In this document: one piece after another, positions 11,556 through 22,338 of the stretch
How positions within the stretch are numbered: the first letter of the stretch is position 1
Layout: every line of letters begins with the position of its first letter
Assembly: GCA_021029095.1 (NCBI GenBank)
Contig: JAJOHG010000026.1
Location: forward strand, 186,001-250,000
From: Phellopilus nigrolimitatus
Taxonomy: Eukaryota; Basidiomycota; Agaricomycetes; Hymenochaetales; Hymenochaetaceae
Length of the DNA stretch: 64,000 nt
Direction of reading: 5' to 3'
Program-made: the position numbers and the translations under genes
The notes under the pieces: generated by a model
Seen by the model: only the letters and a program-made list of their open reading frames with translations
What the model was told of the DNA's origin: nothing
Databases searched by the model: none

Positions 11556-12334
11556 AATGGTAGCCTGAGATATTTTTCGGAGCTTGGAGCAAGGACAAAA
11601 CGAGAAAATTAACAACTGCTTGGGGCGCTTGGCGGAGAGGTAGACACGTCAGAAATATAGAAGAACGACGGAGAGAGACAAAGACATGGGACCTCAGCGT
11701 CTTGCGCAAACAAGGATCGATAGGGATGACTGATTCAGCTAGATCGTTTGAGCGAGGCGATAGGTGCTGTAATTCCTTCCCAGCAGATAGTATTGATATA
11801 AAGTCACGGGTATAGCAATGTAAGGGTGGACCCACAAGTTATCATGTCTGGTGAGTGAGAAGGCCCGCGTATGTACTCACGTAAACGATTCTACTTATAT
11901 CTGAAAGGAAGCGACAAGGGTGTGCTTGCGAGCCTGTTTGAGTTTTCGATCAGTCGACTGATGTCTTGGAGGCGGAAAGCACCGAAAGCCGTGGTGAATT
12001 ATGTCGTCTAAAGGCAAAAATCCGCACGTGCTCCCGCCCATGCATACGTCAGAGTAAGTATTCGAGGCGTATCGTTCCGTTTACCTGTATCTGCGCATGC
12101 TCGCTATATCCAGTAGATCTTCATTTCTCGTATTTTATTTCTGAGATGGGTAGGACTCGGAGGCATTTCCATTCTAATAATTTGATCTCCGTTCCAAAAG
12201 AAAGTTCTTGTGACCGACATACTAAATGCAGTAAGCGTTTGCCTGAACAGGCAGACGCTACCCTTTGCCTGCAGGCTCAATTGCTCAGCGACCACTGCTC
12301 TCTGCTACCGTCGAGCTCGCTGCAGTCAGCAACC
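11556..12334. promoter_or_regulatory. divergent promoter region
   Basis: It separates the starts of the MED25-like gene (-) and the WHI2-like gene (+), so both promoters should lie here. An open frame runs into the WHI2 start from 11966 but lacks an upstream ATG with coding character. No clear TATA box was identified. Confidence 0.4.
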
Positions 12335-13686
12335 ATGGCGGCCGTCTTATCATCATCTTCCCCCATCACTCAGGTCTCGCAGCAGCCGGCCCATACAAAT
12401 CTGCAACCTCAGCTTCTGACACGCCTACAACTTGACCTCCGTGGAGAGCGATTCTCTGTCGACCGCGAAACAATCATGAACCTGCCTGAATCTGTTCTGC
12501 TTTGTCTATTCCCAAATGGCCTTGTTCTCAGTAGACAAAGTGTTGCTCTCTCTGATGGGGGAGACAACGAAGAGGATGAGGAAATCTATGGTGTTGATGT
12601 ATGTCCATACATTTCCTTCTCCTATCTGAACGCGTCATGTTGATCGCTACCTTGTGTTTAAGTTCGATCCCAAATGTTTTGCCTATGTGCTCAACTTCTT
12701 CCGCAATGCATCGGACACATTCTACGGAACTACGACGACGCCGGGTCTTTTTGCTGCCCAGCAGCATCTTTCCGAGAACGCGCCGGCATCCGAATTCGGT
12801 CCTCCCCTATCCCAGAACCCACTGCTCACCAAGCAAGCCATTATCGTACTGCGAGAGGAGCTCGAATACTTTGCCATTCCGCCCAAGGATGGAAAGGCTT
12901 CCACAGACGAAAGTGGCATTGCGAATGACGCGCTTTTGGAGATCAAACGCGAGTGCGGACAGGTTTTACTAGATAAACGCAACATCTTCACCGCTTTACA
13001 ACGCAACGTGAATAAGGAAAACAACGTTGCAGAGCAGCACCTGATAGATATGCTATGCATGAGGTACGTATCTTCAGTCGTTAGAAGGGCGTCGTTTGTC
13101 AGATGACTGCGATTGTCACTGGTATCTCCGGTCTCGAGGAGACAAAAAATGTCTCCGATCCGAGGTCGTATGACCTTTAATAGCCTCTTTATCTCCTTTA
13201 CGTCTCTTAGACTACTGACATGACGTTCTTCTCTTTCATCAGCGGCTTTGATCGGGAAGACGCATGGGGATTCCGAGCACTTGAGCCTTCGCGGTGTTGC
13301 ATCTCATCGATAGCGCTCGTGCTACTGAAAACCGGCATCGTTCACAATGGACCTCCGTATCAAAGCGAGCCTGCTGTTACTGTTGACTACGGTCAGATGG
13401 CGACTGCGCAGAAACTCCTTCTTTTCTGGCGGAAACCAGCGGTAAATTATTTCGATAATTACGTATGAGCAAAATTCTTGGACTCACCTATCTTTTTCTT
13501 CCCACTCAGCGCAAGTGTTGGTGGGACGGTGTGGACGTGGAACTCAGCCGTCCTGATCAAGAGCCGCTCAATGTGAAGTTGTGGGCACGACGCGTTTGGA
13601 CATTGGAACTCAGCCTGGTGTGTGCTGATTATTTCGTCATGTTGTCGCTCACCAGCTGACAACTTTTCATCCTAATGCAGATCTAG
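12335..13686 (+). CDS. WHI2: WHI2-like BTB/POZ-type stress regulator
   Basis: Five exons (12335-12598, 12663-13063, 13243-13441, 13510-13617, 13681-13686) encode 325 residues; the last exon is only ATC plus the stop. The N-terminal part reads LDLRGERFSVDRETIMNLPE, then LLCLFPNG and VDFDPKCFAYVLNFFR, the BTB (KCTD-like) fold of WHI2. A middle helix EELEYFAIPP and a C-terminal conserved block (SGFDREDAWGFRALEPSRCC, KCWWDGVDVEL) follow. In yeast Whi2 activates Psr phosphatases in the general stress response and dampens TORC1 under low amino acids; the same role here is inferred. The Cys-rich and Trp-rich C-terminal block is typical of the fungal family. Confidence 0.82.
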
Positions 13687-15263
13687 TGTGACTTTCGGCT
13701 CGTTTTCGTTCTGTATTTTACCGTCTCTTGCGTCGGACGTTCTGCTCGGTTTTCTTTCCTTTATCCGTACACGTAGATACCCATCCACCATTCAAGTCCG
13801 GTGCCAGCAAGCATTTCTTATCTTGCGCCTGTCATGCGCACTAATGCATTTGGTCGTTTTTTTCGTTCTCAATTGGACTCATGACTTGTATTGAAACTCG
13901 TCATTCTCATGCCTGAAGATGACGCATAAGTACCTCGCGATCGCGCTGATCAAGTCTAAATTTGGGATCCTATGAGGAAACAAAGTTTAAATTCTGTTCG
14001 TCGCGTACCTCCACTGCCCGCCCGAGCGAAATATCCTTCCATCGACTGCGACTGTTTGCTGCGCCGTTAGCTAGTGCGCTCATGGCTACAATCCAGGAGG
14101 CCGAGGCTGTGGACCTTGAGATTCTGGTAGATCTCGAACAGCAGTACGATCTCGTTATCTTTGGCGCACGCACTTCAGAGTCGTTCACACGGGACACCTT
14201 TACCTCAGGTTTTATGATGTCGGCTATGAAGACGGCCTGGAGCATGGAAAAATACATGGCCGCATAGAAGGAAGGGATTTAGGGAGGGGGAAAGGTTTTG
14301 AGATGTGGGAAGAGCTAGGCTTCTACGAAGGATTCGCAAGGCTTTGGAAAGCTATCTGCGATCGAAAGGAGACTAGTGACAGGCAAGCATTTTCGGTTCT
14401 TAAACGCAGATAGAGGGTCAATGATCTCATATGGCAGTCGTGCGGTCCACAACGCGAAGCTCCTGCTCGATCTAATCGCGCGATTTCCAACAGAAAACCC
14501 CTCACACACTGACTCAGAAGTCGACATTCCAAAGCTTTTCAACCAGATACGGTCACGGTACAAGATGCTCTGCGCCCTTATTGGTATCAAACCGAGCCTC
14601 CGAGCCGCCCAATCTGCGTCACAGGCCAGCGTATCGGTCAGTTCAGAAGACAATGACGGTTCGAGCCCGAGGAACGTATGGAGAATAGACAACGCCGATA
14701 ATCCAGGAGGTGTAGACTTCAGCTTCTAGCACTCGGAGCTTGGAAGTGAGTTACTAACATTCGGATGCTTCGCTCTGCCGAAATGCAGGCTGATGATGTA
14801 TTGGAATACAGAATTTCGGAATTGGTTGATGCACACACCCTCACACGATCAGTGCGGGGAACTCAAGCCGTTACAGCGCTGGTCAGAGTTTAACAACTTC
14901 GCATCAAGATACGCTTCTCAAGATGACAGAAGTAGGACTGAGAGTAAGGCTTTCGTCCCCTGTAGGCAAATACTTTTCTAACTGAATTTGCACGTATTTC
15001 TAGACTCCGCGTCTTTCGCTTTCAGCAAGCAAAGTCGTTGAGCTAAACCAAACGCGATCATATTCGTATTAGCAAATCAGGGAGGAGAGCATGATGACGA
15101 GATGAAGCTCAAGATTCCATTGACTACTAAGAGTTTAGGTAGCTCCGCGATGATTTATTGCCCAGTGCGATCTAATTACACAATTGACTGTTATTTTCGT
15201 GACACGGTAGAGTTACATTTTTCTTGTTTTCCATGGGGCCCTAGCGATCGTTCACCACCATGT
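13687..15263 (+). other. weak ORF region, possibly a decayed gene
   Basis: Two plus-strand open stretches look mildly protein-like: 14082-14267 (starting MATIQEAEAVDLEILVDLEQ) and 14376-14729 (containing LIARFPTENPSHTDSE and ending in GGVDFSF). They are in different frames with stops between and no convincing splice pair, and neither resembles a family I recognise. They could be the remains of one gene or exons of an unknown one. The last 500 nt before the amine oxidase gene show nothing. Confidence 0.25.
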
Positions 15264-18126
15264 TCAATGAGCGCAGCAGCTGGAGCCATTCATATCCCCG
15301 AAAGCAGAACAACTTTTCTTGTCGTTTGCGGCTGGCACGTCCATCGCAGGACTCTTCCTGAAAAAGTTCTGCGGCTTGAAAACGACATTGATATGCTCCG
15401 TTGGCATACTAGATGAAAGTTCGAATGAGGATCGCCTTGTAAGAGAAAAAAAAAAGAAAGGCACATACACGGGCCAGTCTTCAGGACGCGGGATATGGTT
15501 GACACCTATTTGACCTGATGTTAAGTCGGAAGCGAAGCGCAGAAAAACATGGACAATCACCGAGCGTAAGGAAGAGTACAATGTCCTCGTTGTCAATCGG
15601 GGCATCCTCCCTCGACCAAGCGGGTACAGATTCTGCGGGTTCCTCTCTTGTCTGTGGTACGTATTTGCCTGCAGGCCAGACGCGCGAACCATCAGGGCCC
15701 TCCTTATCTCTCACGACCCACAGCGCCTTCGAGCCAAACGCCGCACGTTTCTTCACCCACGAGTTCTCTTGCGCGAGTAAAGTCTGCACCGCACCCTTCA
15801 TGAGGATGCCGTACCCTGGCGCTGCGCCAGTGGAGTAATGTTTCTCCGCATTCGGGTTCACGATCTTCCAACGGCGGTCACGCTCGAACGAGAAGTCCCG
15901 TGCGCCTTCGACAGACGTCTTGAGTATTTTCGTCTCCGTGAGAAACGCATTACCCGCGAAGTTACCGTTTGCACCCGTCGGTTCCTTGTACGGGACGACG
16001 TCGACTTCGACAACGCTATTATTCAAGCCGTCAATCATCGGGTCGACGCGCAGTGAGAAGAGGTGCTGGTGATAGTGTGCGGTGATGTTCGGGGCGACGG
16101 TAGTACCAAACGAGCTCTTCTCCTCATTATTTTCGACGTATACTTGTAATATCCCTGTGAGACGAGCCTCAAATTCGACATTGCCATCCTGGTAAAAGCG
16201 ATAATTCCAGATGTATTCTGCCGTAAGATACGACAAAATCAGTAATCCTTTGTAACAGAAAGAAAGAAAATCGAGTGTACCGTAATTGGCGAGTGTGCAG
16301 CACATGCTGATGACGAGACGCCGGCTTCTCGCAGCAAATGAGCGGCCACCGGTACGGTAGTCGCTGTGTTTCCAGAGCAGTCCGGCGTCCTCTTCATGGA
16401 TGCAGATAGCATTTTTTATTTTGACCGCGCTTCCGTTATGACCAACAAAGCAACCAGGCTAGTAAAAGACAATCAGTCTCTGCGTCTAAAGTCGAGCGCC
16501 TATCGTCGAAGAGACACACAAGATAATGGATCGCCCCGACGCAATCGCAACCTAGCGACAGGTCATTCGCCATGGTTCCCATACCGTACTCGCCGCTAGA
16601 TAAAAAGAAGGTTTTAAGGCTGTAAGCGCAGCAACGAATACTAGAACTTACGAGTCAAACGCGAACTTTCTTGGATGAGGGAACTCGGGTGCGCCATAAG
16701 GCACAACCATTTCCGCGAGAGAGAGGCGGTAGAAAATCGGGCGGATCGTCCCATTGTCATCGTAGGTCACTGTTGATATTGCAACACCCTCACGGTGGTG
16801 GTAGCCTATTAACCGATACAACGATAAGAATTTGAAAATAAATTATATTTCGATGGTCAGAAAAAGGCGCACCGATGTGCATCTTCCAGTTCTGCCACTC
16901 AAGTTCGTTCCCATTCATCTTAAAGCTGACGCCCTCGGGCTGAATGATGTGCAGCGGCTTGATGTCCGTACGCGGCTTGTAGTCCTTGACAAGGTCGGGT
17001 AAGAAGTCAAACGAAGCCTTTGGCGGGGGGATGCGCTCGCGCTTGGACTCGGCAAAGGAGTCCAGGGCGAGTGGTTTTGGGGTGGTACTCTCTGATGACA
17101 ACTTGCCCTTCGAGTCCCGGTGCGGTGGAAAGTCAATATGAATAACTTCCATCGTGTTCGAATCAAGCACAGGGATGAAATCCTGCCAAGACATGTAAGT
17201 AAAAATCAGGGAGGAAATCCAAAAAGAAAAAGCTTGTACAAGAGGGTGAGCGTACAAGTTCTCATGCTGAGAATAGCGTGCAAACAGTAGCGCCTGCTGG
17301 ATACGCTTGCTCTTTGGGAAACGATCATCGTAGCCGATGGCCCAGCCGTCGCATGAGAGCTGCTCCGGGGAAACGCCTACGGGCGTTCAAGCGTGAGGAA
17401 AGGAGGTATAAGAAAAACTGAAGAGCATTTACCAACTTCCGCCGCGAAAGCGATGACGCGCTTGTCCTTGCGGACTGCCATCTCAGCTGCGCCGAGCTCC
17501 TCAACGGAGATCTGTGGTTGAGTGCCCTCCGGGAGCTTCTCAATCGAGTCAACGACCCACTTGGCATCCTTAAAGGAGATGGCAGCGTTGTACGCGTCGC
17601 TGGAAGATGCAAGTAAGAAAAGACCGACGGTAGTACTTGATTGAACGGCATTCTTACCCAGTCACCAAGTCAATGAACTAGACAGGCGCACATCAGTTGT
17701 GAATGACCGGGAAACTAAGTTGAAGGCATTTACATCAGACTCAGCCCTCCTTCCCAATACCGGCGCAGCACCGGCTTTCTCGCCTGTAACGAGAGGGATT
17801 CCCAGGAAGGCCAGGACATCCTTCTTGGGCGGCGGGATGATGTTGCTTGTGATGAACTTGATTGCTTTGACCGAGGTCTTCTCAGCGACATAGGTACGGA
17901 TCGCGAGAGAGGCGGCCGCAATCTGCACCGGCGCATGATCTAGTTGTCAACTGGTCCGAGCAGATAAAGAGTGATTGCGCACCTCGTTGGCACTCAGGGG
18001 GTCGAGCGGATGGCTTGGGCTAAGGAGTGGTACATTCGGGGAGGGCTCCTTCTGGACTCCGGTTGCGAAAGAGGGCGCATGGTGAGAGGTATCAAGCTGG
18101 ACGGCGGTAACGTTGTCGGAGGTCAT
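15264..18126 (-). CDS. copper/topaquinone amine oxidase
   Basis: Oxidises primary amines to aldehydes with release of ammonia and H2O2, letting fungi use amines as a nitrogen source. At least ten exons. The first three are firm: 18126-17983, 17922-17734 and a 20-nt micro-exon 17677-17658; exon 4 begins at 17599 and the last ends at 15264. Visible markers in order: HPLDPLSANEIAAA, DFIDLVTGDAYNA, DGWAIGYDDRFPKSKRIQ, ENLYAHPLDFIPV, AFDSGEYGMG (Asp base, split by an intron), ICIHEEDAGLLWKHSDYRTG, LANYEYIWNYRFYQDG (the first Tyr is the topaquinone precursor), HQHLFSLRVDPMIDG (copper His pair), TLGVNHIPRPEDWPVMP. The C-terminus ends CCAH, with no canonical SKL peroxisome signal. All junctions keep the frame, so the gene looks intact. 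Confidence 0.94.
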
Positions 18127-18891
18127 GTTCGTGCTTGGGAACGATGAGGAGTATAGAGATTATGAGACTCGGAGAAGAGGCATTTATATAAATAGCCCGA
18201 CAGACACAGACGCATGGGTGATAAGATCGTTGCACGTGATGGTGATAAGGGACTGAATGCGGGGAAGATAGCGAAAAATATATTCACAGAAAATATATTC
18301 ATAGAAACATACGAAACATATGCGAAAGCTTCTACAATTCAAAATTGAATAAGACTCATAAAAGGGCGAGCAGAGTCGACTTGAAGATGTGGGGATTCCG
18401 AGACGTATCGTAGGCCGCGTTATGGATCTCGTCGACCGGCCAATACATATTGGTCAGGTTAGATACCAAACTTTTTATTATCTCAGAGAATTCTTCTCGC
18501 AATCGTATCGGAAAGTCGACGGAATACAATCTTCTGGATGAATCCTGTCTGAGTCATGATAAGCCTCCATAGCGTCAAGTCCGAGATAGTCATCGAGCTT
18601 GTAGGGCAACAGTTCTCCTCGAGTCGCAGCACGGTATCTGAACAGGCTTTGTTCCGTCTCTTATAGCTCTGCAGACACGATTAAGGGCGAGATAAGACCT
18701 GTAGCGTGAATTAAAATCTGCAGTGCTGGAACACCTTGGATGGAGAAAGAGACTTGCTTCTGTTCTGTATTCTTCAATATAGACGCGCTCGATGTCACGT
18801 GGAGCGAGACTGCGACCCCGCGACGCGACACGGCCTCCCGACTCTGAGCCGTCTCCGATTCCGCGACTCTATCACTTCCACTTTTCTGATT
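18127..18891. promoter_or_regulatory. divergent promoter region
   Basis: It holds the start regions of the amine oxidase (-) and cyclophilin H (+) genes. A TATATAA-like stretch lies around 18185-18192 on the amine-oxidase side, about 60 nt from its ATG. The remainder is AT-rich with no coding signal. Confidence 0.45.
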
Positions 18892-20029
18892 ATGGCACAA
18901 ACACCGCAGCGTCCCGTCGTCTTCTTTGACATTAACATCGGCGAGACTCCTGCCGGCCGCATGAAGATGGAGCTTTTCAACGACATTGTCCCAAAGTCCG
19001 TTTCTTCCTCCCGTTGGCTGCATCGACCAATGACTTGAGCGACGAAAAAATCTTGTCAGAACCGCAGAAAACTTCCGACAGCTCTGTACAGGCGAGTTCA
19101 GGTGAGTCGGAGGATACCCAGGCCTTTGTGCCGTCGTGGTATGGTGTCTTTCGTTTCAAGCGTTTTAATTGCTGAACATTGTGTGTGTGGAAAAGGGCGA
19201 ATGCTCGCCCGCAGGGCTACAAAGGCGCCATTTTCCATCGGTGCGGTTGTTTGGCGATAACTATGGTTTCATAGAATAGATCTGATCGACCTATGTCTGT
19301 ATTGTCTAGTGTGTAAGTCGTCAACTCGGTTCCAATCCGTCTCGTACGCTCAAATTTCGTCCAGAGTACCAAACTTCATGTGTCAAGGTGTTTTCGAGCC
19401 TTCGTTCGTTTATGTGCAAATTTTCTAAATGCCCCATCTTTCTTTTTAAGGCGGGGACTTTGTCAAGGGCGATGGCACAGGGTCGTTCTCGATCTATGGC
19501 GATAAATTCCCTGTACGTTCGCTCACTTTTTAAAAACAAAAGCGTCTGAAACTAATGCTGCAGTGTTTACCGACTAGGATGAAAATTTCAAAGTCAAACA
19601 TACTGAGACAGGCCTCTTGTCTATGGTCTATATCTTCGCAAACTTTATTTCCTATATCCTTCTCACCAAAATGGTTCTTAGGCAAACTCTGGCGTGGATA
19701 CGAACGGCTGTCAGGTAAGCCTCTGTATATGAGCTGATCAGAAGTCCGAGAAGGTAACCTGACGCTTGATCGCTGTGATATGTAGTTCTTCATCACGACA
19801 GAGAAGTGCGACTTCCTGGACGGCAAACACGTTGTATTCGGAAAGGTGATCGACGGGATGTTGACGCTCCGAAAGATTGAAAACGTCCCGACAGGCCCAA
19901 ACAATAGACCGAAATTGTCTGTGAAGATAGTTGGTGCGTACTGCGCTGTCGGTTTTTGACTGACTGCATTGTGAAATGTTTCTAAACCGCTTTCTTTACG
20001 TTTTACTTTTAGAGTGTGGGGAGATGTAG
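18892..20029 (+). CDS. PPIH: cyclophilin H, spliceosomal peptidyl-prolyl isomerase
   Basis: Nine exons (18892-18995, 19060-19101, 19196-19240, 19365-19387, 19451-19512, 19578-19625, 19682-19714, 19786-19933, 20013-20029) encode 173 residues, close to the length of human PPIH. Motifs run in order: [44 protein letters not shown] (catalytic Arg), [61 protein letters not shown], then [11 protein letters not shown] and the ending ECGEM. The short body without the extra loop of secreted cyclophilins and the C-terminal CGEM identify the H subtype, which in other eukaryotes binds PRPF4 in the U4/U6.U5 tri-snRNP. Exons are unusually small (17-148 nt). Confidence 0.95.
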
Positions 20030-20511
20030 TTAGAGTCTGCTTTGGTGTAGTTGTACATGTACAATCTTTGGAACAGATGTATCTTTAGCTCTATGTCACC
20101 GGCGCTGCGAGTTCTGTTGTTCGAAGTTCACCTTTCTAGCTTTGATGTTTACGCGCGCGTACGCCCTCACGAAGAGTATACCACATCCGTAGAAGTGCAC
20201 TTCACACCGCGAGGAAAGTAACGTCTCGGAATCCGTTCTAGATTCGATCTCGGCTGCAACCAATCTTAACGACGTTTTGCTCAGTCTAGACGAGCACTAA
20301 GTACTGAAAGTCTAGAACTAGGGCTTTAAATATCACAATCAAGAGACACGCAAAGGTAGGACTCAGATCCTCTATCTGCAGGCTCCACTAACTATAAAGT
20401 GCGTACCTGTCTTTGATTCATCATGCTCTCCCAAATTTCCCCGCTGCCACTCTCGCTGACGGCTTTCCGCGTTGTTTTCGTGGTGTGTGCTGTACGATAT
20501 TTTGCATCACG
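20030..20511. other. intergenic stretch
   Basis: 3' end of cyclophilin H and upstream region of the EOS1-like gene. A TTG-initiated extension of the next reading frame reaches 20413 but has no ATG. No other signal was seen. Confidence 0.4.
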
Positions 20512-21973
20512 ATGCCAGGTGTAATAGTTACACAATCGGGAAAGACAGGCTCGAAGGCGAAGGTGGACAGTGTACCACGCCCCTTCCTCGCGCGTTCTCT
20601 ACCCATCGTCGATAGTGACGCAAACATATCCCCGGTATACACCGAAGGTTTACTTCAGCTGCAGCGTGCATTACTCTTTTCCAGACCTCCCAATCCAATG
20701 CGCCCCCCAGCTCCTGCTGCGATTCCAATCCCCCCTCGCTCCCCCGGATCTTCTGACTTCGAACATCCACGGCGTACAGCATCCTCCCCGCAGCTCCTGC
20801 GCACCCGCGCACGCAGCGATTCAGCTTCATCATCGGCTTCACTGACCGCAACGGAGGATAACTATAACAGCAATAACTCCATCCATACATCGGCATCGAC
20901 GTCACGCTTTCCAGTAGGATATCCTCGGCCTTGGACGTTCACTCCGCACGCCACAGCGGGGCCGAGTTCGGGCGTGGGTGCCTTGGGCGCCGCCACGGAC
21001 GCGCTGAACGATGAGGGATCTGCGAGCGATGACCCGCGGGAGCATGATGACCTGATTTACTTGTCGCACATGTCATCATCGACGAACGTAGGCTCAGGTG
21101 TGTCACGATGTCGGAAGGGCGCGGTGAGGAGGGAGGACGAGCCGCCCCGGATGGTGACGACTGCACGAGGACAGCCGTGCGCCGGTGAAACGGAGACGGA
21201 GTTGGACGAATTGGTGCGTTTATGTTCGTAAACAATTTGAGCGCGTTTGAGCTTACTTTTTCATCTCATTTTGCGAGTAGTCTACTCGATTGCCCACATC
21301 ACGGGTTATAAACGAGTCTCCTCCGTTAATACAACTCCCTCTCGATTTTCTCGTCCGTTATATGTTCGAAGTCTCGCGGCTGCTCTCGATCGTCCCTGCA
21401 GTTTTCGGAACTGTATACAATATACACCACGCTCTTTATTCAGCTCCGTCGGGCAATCTACAATTATCGGGAATCGACTTTACAGTCTGTGCTTTATGGG
21501 TAAGGGCTTGCTCCTATTCTTTTCTTTTCCCCCTTTGACTATAACTTCTTAAGGCTATTTTGACTGGCTTCCAATGTCTCGCTCTAACAACAGGTCTTCT
21601 TTCGCGCTGGAAGGCTTACTACGCCACGCTCTCCACACTCATTCGACTCGTCGCTCTGCAAGGTATTTGCTGGCCAGCGACGCACCTCACACTGCAATTT
21701 TTCGACCACACCAAGCGACCCGTCGCGTGCTGGGCGCTCATCGGTACGACAACGTGCCTCTCCCGCAGTGTTCAGCTTTGGGTGACGAGCAATTTGTACA
21801 AGCCCGTGTCGTCGGTGGGCGATGGGAAAGTGTTACGTGCGGAGGGTCGTCTAGGCCCGCGCCGCTGGGACTGGGCTGAGGTCGTCGTGAAGTGTGCTAT
21901 GCCAGCCGGCGTATTATATTTTATGACCGCGTGGGCGATGATTATGAAGGAAGAGCTAGGATATTATCGATAA
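20512..21973 (+). CDS. EOS1: EOS1-family ER membrane protein (N-glycosylation)
   Basis: Three exons: 20512-21213, 21281-21499 and 21554-21973, 446 residues. The first exon is a Ser/Pro/Arg-rich hydrophilic N-terminal extension of about 230 residues. Exons 2 and 3 hold the four-helix EOS1 membrane domain: FEVSRLLSIVPAVFG, IDFTVCALWAILTGFQC, the stretch IRLVALQGICWPATH, then CWALIGTTTCLSRSVQLWVT and a last helix before KEELGYYR. The TTTCLSRxxQLWVTSN block is the family signature. Yeast Eos1 sits in the ER and affects N-glycosylation and oxidative-stress tolerance; its biochemical activity is not known. The long disordered N-terminus is a usual basidiomycete addition. The start is the first ATG in frame. 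Confidence 0.9.
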
Positions 21974-22338
21974 TTAACTTTACGAGCTTTTCAGTAATAT
22001 TAGGGAATTGTATTCATACAGAAATAGGCTAAATAACATGATTGGCAATTTGAGGTTTACCCTCCATGTCCCGCAATAAGACTTTTCCATTCCTCTTATA
22101 TGTCATGGGCATTCAGACTCCGGTGTACAAGCAGGTTGTGTCAGGTCGCTACTCGGGTGATGCTCGCATCCCCGGATGGTGGGACAACCCATGATTGTAA
22201 TTCGGGCGGATCAACTTTGTCGAATGGACTCAGCATGCATGCCCCGTCTGGCCTCTTGCCGTCTCCAGACTTCCGACCAACATCTTGTGGCGCGCGTTCT
22301 CAAGCTCTCTTTTTCTCCCTTGTTTTTTCTGCGTCTTT
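21974..22338. promoter_or_regulatory. short upstream region of the lysine-catabolism gene
   Basis: Sequence between two same-strand genes, presumably holding the EOS1 terminator and the next promoter. No motif was recognised with confidence. Confidence 0.35.

Noticed and set aside
15481..16305. Unspliced 274-codon frame as a separate amine oxidase gene
   Set aside because: It is simply the large penultimate exon with read-through introns; flanking exons complete the TPQ and C-terminal motifs.
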